The notes: generated from the sequence alone by a model not told the origin. 64,000 nucleotides of DNA from Geothrix limicola (GCF_030268085.1 NZ_BSDE01000005.1:124001-188000), one strand, 5' to 3'. Positions 1 to 9,021 are shown, numbered from the stretch's first letter. Program-made: numbers and translations.

Positions 1-537
1 CGTCTGCGGATCCTCGGCGGCCAGGGCCATGTCCCACCGGTAGCCCAGGGCCTGCAGGGGACGCAGGTCTGTCCCGGGTTCGCAGACGCCGCACCAGAGC
101 CGATCGGCGAGGGGTTCGGCATCCAAGATGCCGGGATGCCAGCAGAATCCCACGGCCTCTCCATGGGCCTGCCGGAGCAGGTCCAGCATAGCGGATTCGG
201 CACCGGGTTCCAGGCGCAGCGCCAGCTTGATGCCGCGACCCGAGGTGGCTTCCAACAGCGTTTCCAGCTGTCCCAGGATCCTGAATCCGGCTTCGCGGGT
301 CTGCGGGCGACCCACGGGGATGACGAGGAAATCCGCACCTAGGCCGTGGCGCAGCACCTCCATGCCCTCCTCCACCGGCGCTTCGCCGGGCAGGTGGACA
401 GCATGCACGGCCAGCCCACGCCGCACGGCCGAGGGCCACTGCGCATGCAGGCCGCCCTCCCACCGGAGCATGAGGGGCCCCAGGGAGAGCCAGGGCGTTG
501 GATCGGAATGGGACGAAATCAGGGGCACGAACCGCAT
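1..537 (-). CDS. Hypothetical protein, possible TIM-barrel (sugar isomerase-like), C-terminus cut off
   Basis: An open frame of 179 codons reads leftward and runs off the window edge, so only the N-terminal part is visible. The start chosen is the ATG at 537. The product has alternating hydrophobic strands such as DFLVIPVG and IKLALRLEP and a WHPGILDAEPLAD stretch, which recall beta/alpha barrels of the sugar phosphate isomerase/epimerase type, but no catalytic motif can be confirmed. It is divergent from the DUF2203 gene that starts 29 bases away, so the two probably share a short promoter region. The family call is a weak inference. Confidence 0.55.
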   Translation of the reverse strand, partial: MRFVPLISSHSDPTPWLSLGPLMLRWEGGLHAQWPSAVRRGLAVHAVHLPGEAPVEEGMEVLRHGLGADFLVIPVGRPQTREAGFRILGQLETLLEATSGRGIKLALRLEPGAESAMLDLLRQAHGEAVGFCWHPGILDAEPLADRLWCGVCEPGTDLRPLQALGYRWDMALAAEDPQT

Positions 538-565
538 GGGTTTATCATGGAGCAACGGAGGCACC

Positions 566-928
566 ATGGGCCGCATTTTCACCCTGGACGAAGCGCGGGC
601 CATGATGCCCCAGGTGAAGGCCACCACGGGACCTGTCTACACACTCGCCGCGAGCCTTGCCGAGGAATTGAACGAAGCGGAAGAGGCCAATGATGAGGCC
701 CGCGCCGAGGCGCTCCGGGATCGGCTGCAGATCCTCGTGCAGAGCTGGCAGCAGAGCATGCAGGATCTGGAGGCCGAAGTGAAGGGCCTCTGGCTCGTGG
801 ACTTCGATTCGGGCGATGGTTATTGGTGCTGGGCCTATCCCGAGGATGACCTCGGCCACTGGCACAGCTACGAAGGCGGCTTCGGGTCCCGTGTGCCCGC
901 CGATCAGCGGCCGGGCGTGCAGGCCTAA
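566..928 (+). CDS. DUF2203 family protein
   Basis: A 120-residue acidic soluble protein. It begins MGRIFTLDEARAMMP, the usual opening of DUF2203 proteins, continues with a charged helical coiled-coil-like segment (about residues 25-75) and ends with the family-typical GLVDF-type strand (here GLWLVDFDSGDG) and a WAYPEDDLGHWH segment. The ATG at 566 is preceded by GGAGG at a good distance, although the frame is open further upstream. The function of the family is unknown. The stop overlaps the start of the next gene (TAATG), so the two are probably translated together. Confidence 0.8.
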   Translation: MGRIFTLDEARAMMPQVKATTGPVYTLAASLAEELNEAEEANDEARAEALRDRLQILVQSWQQSMQDLEAEVKGLWLVDFDSGDGYWCWAYPEDDLGHWHSYEGGFGSRVPADQRPGVQA

Positions 929-1347
929 TGGCCAAGGCCAAGTCCATGCAACCCGCAGAGAAGAACGATCCAGCGCCCGATTTCCGAACGCTGGTGCTGG
1001 CGATCGTGGCGAAGATCCCCAAGGGCAAGCTGGCCTCGTACGGCCAGGTGGCGGCCCTGGCGGGTTTCCCGCAGCGGCCGAGGCAGGTGGGCATGGTGCT
1101 CTCGGGCCTGCCCGAAGGCACGAAGCTGCCCTGGCACCGCGTGGTCAACACGCAGGGCTACGTGCCCAGCCGCGGCCGCTGGTGGGGCGCCTTCGAGCAG
1201 ATCGGGCGCCTGCGCGACGAAGGCATCGAGGTGGATGACAAGGGCAATCTCGACCTCGAGGCCCATCGGTGGAATGGGGAAACGAAGAAGCCAAGAACCT
1301 CCACGAAGAACACGAAGGTAGGCCCGAGGACGCGAAACAAGCCGTAA
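928..1347 (+). CDS. Alkyltransferase-like (ATL) DNA-binding protein of the MGMT family
   Basis: A 139-residue protein with the C-terminal MGMT/Ada-type fold: KIPKGKLASYGQVAALAG (winged helix with recognition segment) followed by the active-site loop PWHRVVN. In true O6-methylguanine methyltransferases this loop is PCHRV. Here the alkyl-accepting Cys is Trp69, as in the ATL (Atl1/YbaZ) proteins, which flag O6-alkylguanine for nucleotide excision repair rather than removing the alkyl group. Arg and Gly residues around the loop are kept. The last 17 or so residues (KKPRTSTKNTKVGPRTRNKP) are encoded by an intergenic-repeat-like sequence and are probably not part of the ancestral fold. It overlaps the DUF2203 gene by one base. 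Confidence 0.85.
   Translation: MAKAKSMQPAEKNDPAPDFRTLVLAIVAKIPKGKLASYGQVAALAGFPQRPRQVGMVLSGLPEGTKLPWHRVVNTQGYVPSRGRWWGAFEQIGRLRDEGIEVDDKGNLDLEAHRWNGETKKPRTSTKNTKVGPRTRNKP
1297..1322 (+). repeat. CCACGAAG-type intergenic repeat unit inside the ATL 3' end
   Basis: The bases reading AACCTCCACGAAGAACACG resemble the CCACGAAG/ACACGAAGG short tandem sequences found between genes in many high-GC genomes. Here they lie inside the reading frame and supply the C-terminal tail of the ATL protein. Only about two units are visible, so this is a tentative call. Confidence 0.35.
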
Positions 1348-1388
1348 TGCCCTTCAGGCCTTTCTTCCTGGCTTTTGCGGAGGTCTGT

Positions 1389-1856
1389 TTACTGCCCTGC
1401 CCCGCTCGGCAGGTGGCACTGGGTGCAGGCAGCGCGCTCGGGATGGGGGGCCTTGGCGCCGTGGCGGGGTTCCTTGCCGTGGCAGGCCACGCAGACTTCG
1501 CGCATGTGGACATGATGCGGGATGGTGGGAGGCGCGCCCGGGAAGGTGGCGCGGTTGGGGCCAGGCAGCTCCTTCTCGGCCTTGAAGGCATTGCCCCGGA
1601 AGGGCTTCGCGGCCTGCTGCTCGATGTGGCAGGCGCGGCAGTTGGCGATCATGCGGTGGGGCAGGTCCGGGGCGCCGGAATCCGGCACCCCATGGCAATC
1701 CGTGCAGGCCTGGCCCTTCTCCACGGGATGCGGAATGACCGGCGGGGCGTAAGGCGTCATCTGCCGCTCAAGCTTGGAGGCGGCCTTGGGCTTCACTGGG
1801 CCCGCGCCCAGGCCCAGGGCTGCGATGGAGAGGACGATCAGCAGGGCGGCGCGCAT
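1389..1856 (-). CDS. napB: Tetraheme c-type cytochrome, NapB/NapM-like partner of nitrate reductase
   Basis: A 155-residue exported cytochrome with an N-terminal signal peptide (MRAALLIVLSIAALGLGAG) and four CxxCH heme sites at residues 51-55, 73-77, 122-126 and 144-148. Each half begins with a PPxIPH motif (PPVIPH near 39, PPTIPH near 109), the landmark of NapB upstream of its first heme. Classic NapB has two hemes, so this looks like a doubled NapB module or a NapM-type tetraheme protein. It would carry electrons to NapA in the periplasm. The start codon overlaps the napA stop (TGATG), so the genes are co-translated. The start at 1856 puts the signal peptide at the N-terminus; an in-frame upstream start exists but lies inside napA. 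Confidence 0.85.
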   Translation of the reverse strand: MRAALLIVLSIAALGLGAGPVKPKAASKLERQMTPYAPPVIPHPVEKGQACTDCHGVPDSGAPDLPHRMIANCRACHIEQQAAKPFRGNAFKAEKELPGPNRATFPGAPPTIPHHVHMREVCVACHGKEPRHGAKAPHPERAACTQCHLPSGAGQ

Positions 1857-4177
1857 CACACCCGCTCCAGCCGGGCCGAGCATTTCTTGTAGTCGGGTTC
1901 GGCCGATATTGGACAGTAGCTATCCAAAGTCAGGAGGTTCGCCAGCAGGCTTTCATCGAAGAAGGGGATGAACAAGTGCCCCTTCTGGACCTTGCAGCGG
2001 CCGTCGATCCGCGCGGGCAGGTCCAGGGTGCCGCGCCGGGAGACCACGCGCACCGTCTGGCCATCCTGGATGCCAAGCGCCTTGGCGTCCTCGGGATGCA
2101 CCTCCACGAAGGCCTTCGGCACGGCCCGGTTCAGCTGCGGCACGCGGCGGGTCATGGTGCCCGTGTGCCAGTGCTCGATCACGCGGCCCGTGCTGAGCCA
2201 CAAGGGATAGTCCTTGTCCGGCGCCTCGGCGGCGGGTTCGAAGGGGCGCAGCCAAACCACGGCCTTTCCGGCATCCGCCTTGTTCTTGTAGAACTTGATG
2301 CCCTCACCCGGCTTCACATAGGGATCCTCACCCTCGACGTAGCGGCGCGCCGTCTCCTTGCCGTTCACCACGGGCCAACGCAGGCCGCGATGGCTCTTCA
2401 AGTCCTCGTACGAGGCCACGTCCTTGCCATTGCCCAGCGTGAACTGGCGGTATTCTTCGAAGAGTTCGCGGACATAGGTCTTGGGATCGGTGGGGAACAG
2501 ATGGCCGTAGCCCATGCGCCGCGCCACCTCCAGGATTTGCCAGTCGTCGGCCATGCAGCCCTTGGGCGGCGTGGCCAGCTGGTTCCACTGCTGCGTGCGG
2601 CGTTCCGTGTTGCCGAACATGCCTTCGCGTTCCACCCACATGGCCGCGGGCAGGATCACGTCCGCGAACTGGGTGGTCTCCGTGGGATAGACGTCGCTCA
2701 CCACAATGAAGCGGCCCTCTCCCTTCTTGGCGCCCTTTCGGTAGCGGTTGAGGTTGGGCATGGACACGAAGGGATTGGTGGTCTGGATCCACAGGCACTT
2801 GATGTCGCCGCGATCGAAGGCGCGGAACATCTCAACGGTGTTGAGGCCCGGCTTGGGATTCAGCTTCTCGACGGGCACCTTCCAGATCTTCGCGGCCAGG
2901 GCGCGGTGCTCCGGATTCATCACCACCATGTCGGCCGGAAGGCGATGGGCCAGGGTGCCCACTTCGCGCACGGTGCCGCAGGCGGAGGGCTGGCCCGTGA
3001 GCGACATGGGCGTGGCGCCGGGCTTGCAGATCTGGCCCGTGAGCAGGTGGACGTTGTAGATGAGGTTGTTCATCCAGGTGCCGCGGCTGTGCTGGTTCAC
3101 GCCCATGCACCAGACCGACATCACCTTGAGCTTGGAATTGCCGAAGGTATCGGCCAAGCGTTCGAGGGTGGCCACGGGCACACCCGTCAGCTTCTCCACC
3201 TTGTCGGGCGAGTAGTCCGCCAGGAAAGTCGTGAATTCATCAAAGGTGGAGAGCTTGGCCTCGTCGGCGAACTTGAACCTGTCCTCCAGGCCATAGCCGA
3301 TGCCCGTCTTCCCCTTCTTGAACACCACGTGCTTCTCGACGAAGTCCCGGTCCACCAGGCCCTTCTTGATGAGCAGGTGGCAGATGCCGTTGGCCAGGGC
3401 GAGATCCGTCTGGGGCTGGAATTCCACGTAGAGATCCGCCGCATCCGTGCTGGGCGTGCGCCGGGTAGCCAGGTCGATGAGCTGCATCTTCGGGTTCTTG
3501 CGCTTGTTCTCCAACACGCGACTGAAGAGCACCGGGTGGTTCTCCGCCATGTTGTTGCCCCAGAGCACCAGCACGTCGCAGAGATCCAGATCCTCGTAGC
3601 AGCCCATGGGCTCGTCACTTCCGAAGGTGGTCATGAAACCCGTGACGGCCGAGGCCATGCAAAGCCGGGCGTTGGCCTCGACATTGTTGGATCCCATGCC
3701 CGCCCGGAACCACTTGGAAGCCGCATAGCCGTCCGTGATCATCCACTGGCCGCTGCCATACATGGCGACCGACTCGGGCCCGTGGGCCTTCAGAGTCTCC
3801 CCGAACTTCCTGGCCACGAGATCCAAGGCCTCGTCCCAGGTGGCCTTCACCAGCTTGCCGCCCTTGCGGATCATGGGCGAGGTGAGGCGATCCTGGCCAC
3901 TGACGATGCCCGGCAGGCTGTAGCCCTTGATGCAAAGCAGGCCCTTGTTGGTGGGGTTCTTTTCATCCCCCTGCACGGCCACGATCTTGCCGTTCCGCGT
4001 GCCCACCATGACGCCGCAGCCTGTGCCGCAGAAACGGCAGACGGACTTCTCCCAGGCTACATCCTTGGTGGGAGCGGCGCCTGCCTCCAGGGGGTTGATG
4101 GCCGTCAAACCACCCACCACGGCGCCTGCGGCGGCGCCGGTCCGGAGGAAATCGCGTCGTGAAAGGAAATCGCGCAT
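1856..4177 (-). CDS. napA: Periplasmic nitrate reductase catalytic subunit NapA
   Basis: A 773-residue molybdopterin (bis-MGD) oxidoreductase that reduces nitrate to nitrite. A twin-arginine signal (SRRDFLRTGAA) heads the protein. A [4Fe-4S] cluster is bound by Cys47, Cys50, Cys54 and Cys82 (CRFCGTGCGV ... GLLCIKG). The molybdenum ligand Cys173 lies in NARLCMASAV, which with the length and the TAT leader fits NapA better than formate dehydrogenase (which has Sec/Cys in another context) or cytoplasmic NasA. The C-terminal molydopterin dinucleotide-binding domain contains LWLSTGRVIEHWHTGTMTRR. Only the tetraheme partner follows; napC, napD, napG and napH are not in the window. It is divergent from purS. 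Confidence 0.95.
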   Translation of the reverse strand: MRDFLSRRDFLRTGAAAGAVVGGLTAINPLEAGAAPTKDVAWEKSVCRFCGTGCGVMVGTRNGKIVAVQGDEKNPTNKGLLCIKGYSLPGIVSGQDRLTSPMIRKGGKLVKATWDEALDLVARKFGETLKAHGPESVAMYGSGQWMITDGYAASKWFRAGMGSNNVEANARLCMASAVTGFMTTFGSDEPMGCYEDLDLCDVLVLWGNNMAENHPVLFSRVLENKRKNPKMQLIDLATRRTPSTDAADLYVEFQPQTDLALANGICHLLIKKGLVDRDFVEKHVVFKKGKTGIGYGLEDRFKFADEAKLSTFDEFTTFLADYSPDKVEKLTGVPVATLERLADTFGNSKLKVMSVWCMGVNQHSRGTWMNNLIYNVHLLTGQICKPGATPMSLTGQPSACGTVREVGTLAHRLPADMVVMNPEHRALAAKIWKVPVEKLNPKPGLNTVEMFRAFDRGDIKCLWIQTTNPFVSMPNLNRYRKGAKKGEGRFIVVSDVYPTETTQFADVILPAAMWVEREGMFGNTERRTQQWNQLATPPKGCMADDWQILEVARRMGYGHLFPTDPKTYVRELFEEYRQFTLGNGKDVASYEDLKSHRGLRWPVVNGKETARRYVEGEDPYVKPGEGIKFYKNKADAGKAVVWLRPFEPAAEAPDKDYPLWLSTGRVIEHWHTGTMTRRVPQLNRAVPKAFVEVHPEDAKALGIQDGQTVRVVSRRGTLDLPARIDGRCKVQKGHLFIPFFDESLLANLLTLDSYCPISAEPDYKKCSARLERV

Positions 4178-4363
4178 GGGGGCTCCTTTGGGACCGAGGA
4201 ATAAAAAAGGATGAATCGGTCTTTTTTTCTTGCCAACCCGGTTGTGACTTCAGGCATTAGGCTTCTATTCTCTTGAATCAGCATTTGCTTATACAGGCTT
4301 CGCCATTCACCTTGCGGAGCCAGTCCCGCGGCCGCTCAGGTAGAATGAAGGCCGGAGGACCCC
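4178..4363. promoter_or_regulatory. Intergenic region between divergent napA and purS
   Basis: These 186 bases must hold the promoters of both napA (leftward) and purS (rightward). The napA-proximal part is AT-rich with a run of seven T on the plus strand near 4221. A GGAGG sits just before the purS ATG. No convincing FNR box (TTGAT-N4-ATCAA) or purine riboswitch is visible by eye, so regulation of napA by oxygen or nitrate cannot be read from this sequence. Confidence 0.4.
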
Positions 4364-4599
4364 ATGAAGGTGCGCGTGTCGGTGCAGTTGAAACCCGGAA
4401 TCCTGGATCCCCAGGGCAAGGCCGTGGAACAAGGCCTGCACGGGTTCGGGTTCGAAGTGGACCACGTCCGCATCGGCCGCCTGATCGAAATGGACGTCCC
4501 CGGCACCGACCTCGCCGACGTGAAGGCGAAGGCCCAGGCCATGTGCGACAAGCTATTGGTCAACCCCGTGATGGAGAAGGCCTCCATCGAGGTTCTGTG

Positions 4600-4600
<1 letters not shown>
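4364..4600 (+). CDS. purS: Phosphoribosylformylglycinamidine synthase subunit PurS
   Basis: A 78-residue protein of normal PurS length. It shows the family pattern MKVRVSVQLKPGILDPQGKA, the GF-x-V-x-x-VRIGR centre and KLLVNPVMEKASIEV at the end. PurS dimers bridge PurL and PurQ in the three-subunit FGAM synthase, which converts FGAR plus glutamine and ATP to FGAM in purine synthesis. The ATG follows GGAGG. The stop overlaps the purQ start (TGATG), which indicates translational coupling. Confidence 0.95.
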
Positions 4601-5298
<698 letters not shown>

Positions 5299-5318
5299 CG
5301 GGGATCACAATGCGGACG

Positions 5319-5339
5319 GGGTGTGAAATTTTCACGCCC
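5319..5339. promoter_or_regulatory. Inverted repeat between purQ and the AraC-type regulator
   Basis: Nine-base arms GGGTGTGAA and TTCACGCCC, with one mismatch and a three-base spacer, lie between the purQ stop and the regulator start. It could be an operator for the downstream regulator or a weak hairpin after purQ. There is no U-tract, so the operator reading is slightly favoured. Nothing else in this 107-base gap stands out. Confidence 0.35.
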
Positions 5340-5405
5340 TTGGGGTGATTTTTCCTGTCATCCTTCCGGAACGCCTCGATAGGCATATCTGTTTATTCCT
5401 GAGCC

Positions 5406-6266
5406 ATGAGCGATCCAGAAGCCAAAAACCTCCTAACCTACACCAGCGGACCGCTCCGCTTGGCCGTGCTGAAGCGCGACCCCGTGCCCGGCAAGCTCCT
5501 GCCCGCCAGGGACGCGTGGACGCTATTGCAGCCCACCCATGCCGTGCGCGTCTGCACGGGCGAAGACCGCGAAGAAGGTGTCATCCGCTCCGGCGACCTG
5601 GCCCTGCTGCTGCCGGGATTCGGCCACACGCTGAAGCGCCACCACGCCAACACGCCCTTCGGCTTCACGGCGCTGTTCATGGAAGGCCCCTTCCCCGAAC
5701 CGCTCCTGTCCTCGCTGCAACACCCGCCCCGCAAGTGGCAGGAATCCAGCTTCGCCGTGCTGCGCAGCCTCAGTCTCAAGCAGCTCTTCAGCATCTTCAC
5801 CCAGGAGCTGGCGAATCCCGACGGCGTGCAGCTCATGACGCGGGAACTCTTTCTCATCCTCCTCGGCGCGGAGCTCTCCCGCCTGACGGAGAAGGAGGAC
5901 CGGGGCCGCTTCCCCTACCGCCTGAACCGCTCCACCCTGCAGCTCGTGCTGGACCACATGGAAGTCCACCTCGGATCGAAGAACAGCGTGCCCGAACTGG
6001 CCACCATGGCCCGCTGCACGCCGGACCACTTCATCCGCCTCTTCCGCGAAGCCACCAGCACCACGCCGCACCAGTACCTCATCGAGCGACGCCTGCAGCG
6101 CGCCGTCACGCTGCTGGCCAACGGCGAACGCCCCAGTGACGTGGCCAAGATCCTCGGGTTCTACGACGCCAGCGCCTTCACCCGCGCCTTCAAGCGCCGC
6201 TTCGGCGTGCCCCCCAGCGAATACGCCCAGGAAGCCTACGAGCGGCAGTTCCCGAAGAAGCAGTAG
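5406..6266 (+). CDS. AraC family transcriptional regulator
   Basis: A 286-residue protein. Residues about 190-280 form the double helix-turn-helix of AraC/XylS regulators: VPELATMARCTPDHFIRLFR for the first and PSDVAKILGFYDASAFTRAF for the second, with the family ending FGVPPSEY. The N-terminal 160 residues look like a cupin-type sensing domain but no ligand can be named. The preceding inverted repeat could be its own operator. It is a single gene between purQ and a terminator, so its target is unknown. Confidence 0.88.
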   Translation: MSDPEAKNLLTYTSGPLRLAVLKRDPVPGKLLPARDAWTLLQPTHAVRVCTGEDREEGVIRSGDLALLLPGFGHTLKRHHANTPFGFTALFMEGPFPEPLLSSLQHPPRKWQESSFAVLRSLSLKQLFSIFTQELANPDGVQLMTRELFLILLGAELSRLTEKEDRGRFPYRLNRSTLQLVLDHMEVHLGSKNSVPELATMARCTPDHFIRLFREATSTTPHQYLIERRLQRAVTLLANGERPSDVAKILGFYDASAFTRAFKRRFGVPPSEYAQEAYERQFPKKQ

Positions 6267-6290
6267 GGCGCCCTTCGTATCTGAGAACAA

Positions 6291-6319
6291 GCAAAAGCCC
6301 GGCTCCGCCGGGCTTTTGC
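6291..6319 (+). terminator. Intrinsic terminator-like hairpin after the AraC-type gene
   Basis: The arms GCAAAAGCCCGGC and GCCGGGCTTTTGC pair perfectly around a TCC loop. The A/T-rich foot makes it work in both directions, so it can also end the leftward gene at 6364. It is also the first part of a longer repeated intergenic element (see 6291-6362). Confidence 0.85.
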
Positions 6320-6362
6320 GCGGGGGTCCCGGGGGTGTTCGCGTAGCGAGGAACCCCCGGAT
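6291..6362. repeat. Foldable intergenic element, copy A
   Basis: Directly after the terminator hairpin comes CGCGGGGGTCCCGGGGGT, a short inner stem (GTTC/GAAC) and ACCCCCGG. CCGGGGG (6329-6335) can pair with the closing CCCCCGG (6354-6360). The same order of parts (CCGGC-TTCGCCGG hairpin, CGCGGGGG, CGGGGG, GCGAGG, ACCCCCGGA) recurs at 16634-16795, so this is a related pair and not a lone terminator. Confidence 0.55.
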
Positions 6363-6363
6363 T

Positions 6364-6720
6364 CTACTTGGCGGCCTTTTCCGTGATCGCCTTGGCCTTG
6401 GTGGCGCCCTTTTCGGCGCCCTTCTTCGTCTTGCCCTTGGCCTTGTCGGTACCGGCCTTGGCCTTGGCTTCGCCCTTGGCCGTGGCGGCCTTCACCGTAT
6501 CGCCGGCCACGGGCACGCCGCCGGCCTTGGCATCGACCTTGGTCTTGGCGTCCGTGGCCTTCTGATCGGCCTTGGCCTTGGCCTGCTCGGCCTTCGCGTC
6601 CGCCTTGGCCTTGCCCGCATCCACGGCCGCATCGGCCTTGGCCTTCAGTTCCTCCTTGGTGGGGATCTGGGCGGAAAGCGCCAGGGAGGCGCCGAGAATC
6701 AGGGGCATCAGGATCTTCAT
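6364..6720 (-). CDS. Exported Lys/Ala-rich repetitive protein
   Basis: A 118-residue protein with a signal peptide (MKILMPLILGASLALSAQ) followed by about 100 residues made almost entirely of Ala, Lys, Asp, Glu, Gly and Thr in short repeats such as KAKADAKAEQAKAKA. The pattern suggests a long charged helix or a disordered chain, similar to LEA-like or histone H1-like low-complexity proteins. No enzyme motif is present. It is followed, in transcript order, by a convergent terminator and preceded by the small Cys-rich exported protein gene, 29 bases upstream. Confidence 0.7.
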   Translation of the reverse strand: MKILMPLILGASLALSAQIPTKEELKAKADAAVDAGKAKADAKAEQAKAKADQKATDAKTKVDAKAGGVPVAGDTVKAATAKGEAKAKAGTDKAKGKTKKGAEKGATKAKAITEKAAK

Positions 6721-6749
6721 GGAAAACTCCTCGTTGTCGCGGTGGTGGA

Positions 6750-7043
6750 TTAGGGTTTACAGATCTTGCAGGCCTTGAAGCCGGCCTTTTCCGCGTCGGC
6801 AGCGCTGGCGAAGGTCGTCTTGTTGGCGTCCTTGATCTTCGCGGCGGTCTTGCAGTCGGCGCGATGGTAGGTCTTGGAGTCCTTGTTGGCGACGATGGCG
6901 GTCGCGGGAGCCGCCTTGGCGGGAGCGGCAGCCGGAGCGGGCTTCGCCGCGGGCGCAGGCTTGGCGGCGGGCTTGGTCTTGGATTCCTGCGCCATGGACG
7001 CCACGGACACGGTTAAAAGAAGGGCAAGCAGGGTTCGATTCAT
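6750..7043 (-). CDS. Exported protein with Ada-type zinc-binding domain
   Basis: A 97-residue protein: signal peptide (about residues 1-19), an Ala/Pro/Lys linker (KPAAKPAPAAKPAPAAAPAK) and a C-terminal domain YHRADC...FASAADAEKAGFKACKICKP. The HxxxC and CxxC pattern and the sequence between them match the small metal-binding domain of Ada-like proteins, which also occurs as a stand-alone exported domain next to nucleases. Start at 7043 chosen for the signal peptide. The role is unknown; zinc binding is inferred from the Cys/His pattern. Confidence 0.7.
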   Translation of the reverse strand: MNRTLLALLLTVSVASMAQESKTKPAAKPAPAAKPAPAAAPAKAAPATAIVANKDSKTYHRADCKTAAKIKDANKTTFASAADAEKAGFKACKICKP

Positions 7044-7092
7044 GGAATCTCCTGGTGAGAAGGGCTCAGGGTGCGGGCTGGCGGCCTTCCTG

Positions 7093-8700
7093 TCAACGGG
7101 GTACGGCCGCACCCGCGGCAAACCGCGGCGCCCTCCGGGCCCGGGTGGCCTGCTCGAAGGCGTAACCCAAGGTCAGCAGGCCGCCTTCCTGCCAGGGGCC
7201 GCCCACGAAGGAAAGCCCCACGGGCAGGCCGAAGACGAAGCCCGCAGGCACCGTGAGGTGGGGACATCCGGCCACCGCGGCCGGGGTGGAGAAACTGAAG
7301 CCGAAACTGTCGCCGTTCACGTGATCGATGAGCCAGGCCGGACCGCCCGTGGGCGCCACGAGGGCCTGCAGCTGGTGCTTCTCCAGCAGGCCCAGGATGT
7401 CCCGCCGGGCCTGGGCGCAGGTTTCCAGGGCCGCCCGGTAGGCTGGATCCGTGAGTGGCCCCTTGGCCTGGGCCTGCAGAACCAGTTCCTGGCCGAAGAA
7501 GGGCATCTCCTCGTCGCGCCGCGACTCGTCGAAGGCGATGAGCCCCGCCAGATCCTTCACCGCTCCGCCGCGGCCGGCGAAGTAGGCGTTCAGGCCCGCC
7601 TTAAATTCGTAGAGCAGCACCTCCAGTTCGGCGTCTTCGTAGGCGGCGGATTTCAGCTCCACTTCCACCAGCGTCGCGCCCTGGCGCTTCAACAGGTCCA
7701 GTGCGGGCTGGATCACGGCGTCGACGTGAGCGTGGATGCCCATCAGGTTCTTCACGAGGCCGAGGCGCGCACCCTTCAAGCCATCCTTCACGAGGAAGCG
7801 TGTGTAGTCCTTGTCGCGATGCGCATCCGCTTCGCGGGTGGCGGGATCGCGCGGGTCGCTGCCCGCGAGGACCCCCAGCAGGATCGCGGCGTCGCGAACG
7901 GTGCGCGTCATGGGGCCGGCCGTATCCTGGGTGTGCGAAATGGGAATGATGCCGCTGCGGCTCACCAGGCCCACGGTGGGTTTCAGCCCCACCAGGCCGT
8001 TGGAATTCGCGGGGCTCACCACCGAGCCATCGGTCTCCGTGCCCACCGCCACCGCGCATAGGCTGGCGGCGACGGCGGCGCCCGAGCCGGAGCTGGATCC
8101 GCTGGGGCTGCGATCCAGCGCGTAGGGATTGCGCGTCTGCCCGCCGCGTCCGCTCCAGCCACTGCTGCTGCGCGTGGAACGCAGGTTGGCCCACTCGCTG
8201 AGGTTCGTTTTGCCAAGGATCACCGCACCCGCCTCGCGCAGCTGCTTCACGATGAACGCGTCTTCCTTCGGAGGCGGCGCGTCCGCCAGGGCCAGGGATC
8301 CCGCCGTCGTCTTCATGCGGTCCGCGGTGTCGATGTTGTCCTTGATGAGCACGGGCAGGCCGTGCAGGGGCCCGCGCAGCTTACCCGCCTTCCGTTCGGC
8401 ATCCAGGGATGTCGCGATGGCCAGGGCCTCTGGATTGAGCTCAATCACCGACTTCAGAGTGGGACCAGCCTGATCCAGGGCCCGGATCCGCGCCTGGTAG
8501 CGGCGCACCAGCTCCGCCGACGTCCAGCGTCCCGCCACCAGCCCCGCCTGCAGGCCCTCCACCGTGGCTTCCTCCAGCACCAGCCCCTTGGAAGTCGTGG
8601 ACTTCAGATCGCCTCCCACGAGCACAGCCGCACCCGTTGCCAACCCGGCACCCAGGAAGGCACGGCGGTCGAGGATCGGAAGAACGGCAGCGTTCGGCAT
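7093..8700 (-). CDS. Exported amidase-signature family hydrolase
   Basis: A 535-residue amidase. The Ser-cisSer-Lys triad is readable: Lys120 in LIKDNID, cis-Ser202 in [10 protein letters not shown] and nucleophile Ser226 in [11 protein letters not shown], with the usual 24-residue spacing between the serines. The start at 8700 follows a GGAG and leads into a possible twin-arginine signal ([20 protein letters not shown]), so the enzyme probably acts outside the cytoplasm and is not GatA. Substrate unknown; the family includes amidases of aryl, peptide and acylamide substrates. It is monocistronic, and about 120 bases separate it from a small rightward gene. Confidence 0.88.
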   Translation of the reverse strand: MPNAAVLPILDRRAFLGAGLATGAAVLVGGDLKSTTSKGLVLEEATVEGLQAGLVAGRWTSAELVRRYQARIRALDQAGPTLKSVIELNPEALAIATSLDAERKAGKLRGPLHGLPVLIKDNIDTADRMKTTAGSLALADAPPPKEDAFIVKQLREAGAVILGKTNLSEWANLRSTRSSSGWSGRGGQTRNPYALDRSPSGSSSGSGAAVAASLCAVAVGTETDGSVVSPANSNGLVGLKPTVGLVSRSGIIPISHTQDTAGPMTRTVRDAAILLGVLAGSDPRDPATREADAHRDKDYTRFLVKDGLKGARLGLVKNLMGIHAHVDAVIQPALDLLKRQGATLVEVELKSAAYEDAELEVLLYEFKAGLNAYFAGRGGAVKDLAGLIAFDESRRDEEMPFFGQELVLQAQAKGPLTDPAYRAALETCAQARRDILGLLEKHQLQALVAPTGGPAWLIDHVNGDSFGFSFSTPAAVAGCPHLTVPAGFVFGLPVGLSFVGGPWQEGGLLTLGYAFEQATRARRAPRFAAGAAVPR

Positions 8701-8829
8701 GGGCACTCCGCTTGGATGGATGAATGAAAGGATCATAGCAATGACCATCCGCCGGTTTCCGGGGCGCACTCGCCGATATCTCCCAGCTTGATCGGTCACG
8801 GCGCCGGATCCTGGACTCCGGAGGCTCCC

Positions 8830-9021
8830 ATGGCCGCATTCCTGCTCTGGCTCATCCTGCTGGTGATCTGCTGGCCCCTGGCCCTGGTGGCGCTGTTCCT
8901 CTACCCGCTGATCTGGCTGCTGCTCCTGCCCTTCCGCATCCTTGGCTTTGCCGTGGAGGGGGCCTTCGGCTTGGTGCGGGGGCTGTTCCTGCTGCCGGGG
9001 CGGATCCTGGGAGGCAGGTGA
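8830..9021 (+). CDS. Small hydrophobic membrane protein
   Basis: A 63-residue protein that is almost all Leu, Ile, Val, Trp and Phe, with two or three membrane segments (about residues 4-32 and 35-55) and a basic end (LPGRILGGR). The ATG at 8830 is preceded by GGAGGCTCCC. No family is recognised. It sits 80 bases ahead of the glutamine synthetase start but there is no sign that the two act together. Confidence 0.65.
   Translation: MAAFLLWLILLVICWPLALVALFLYPLIWLLLLPFRILGFAVEGAFGLVRGLFLLPGRILGGR

Noticed and set aside
1976-4162. 728-codon open frame opposite napA
   Set aside because: Antisense of a gene with full domain support; His/Gly/Leu-rich shadow composition.
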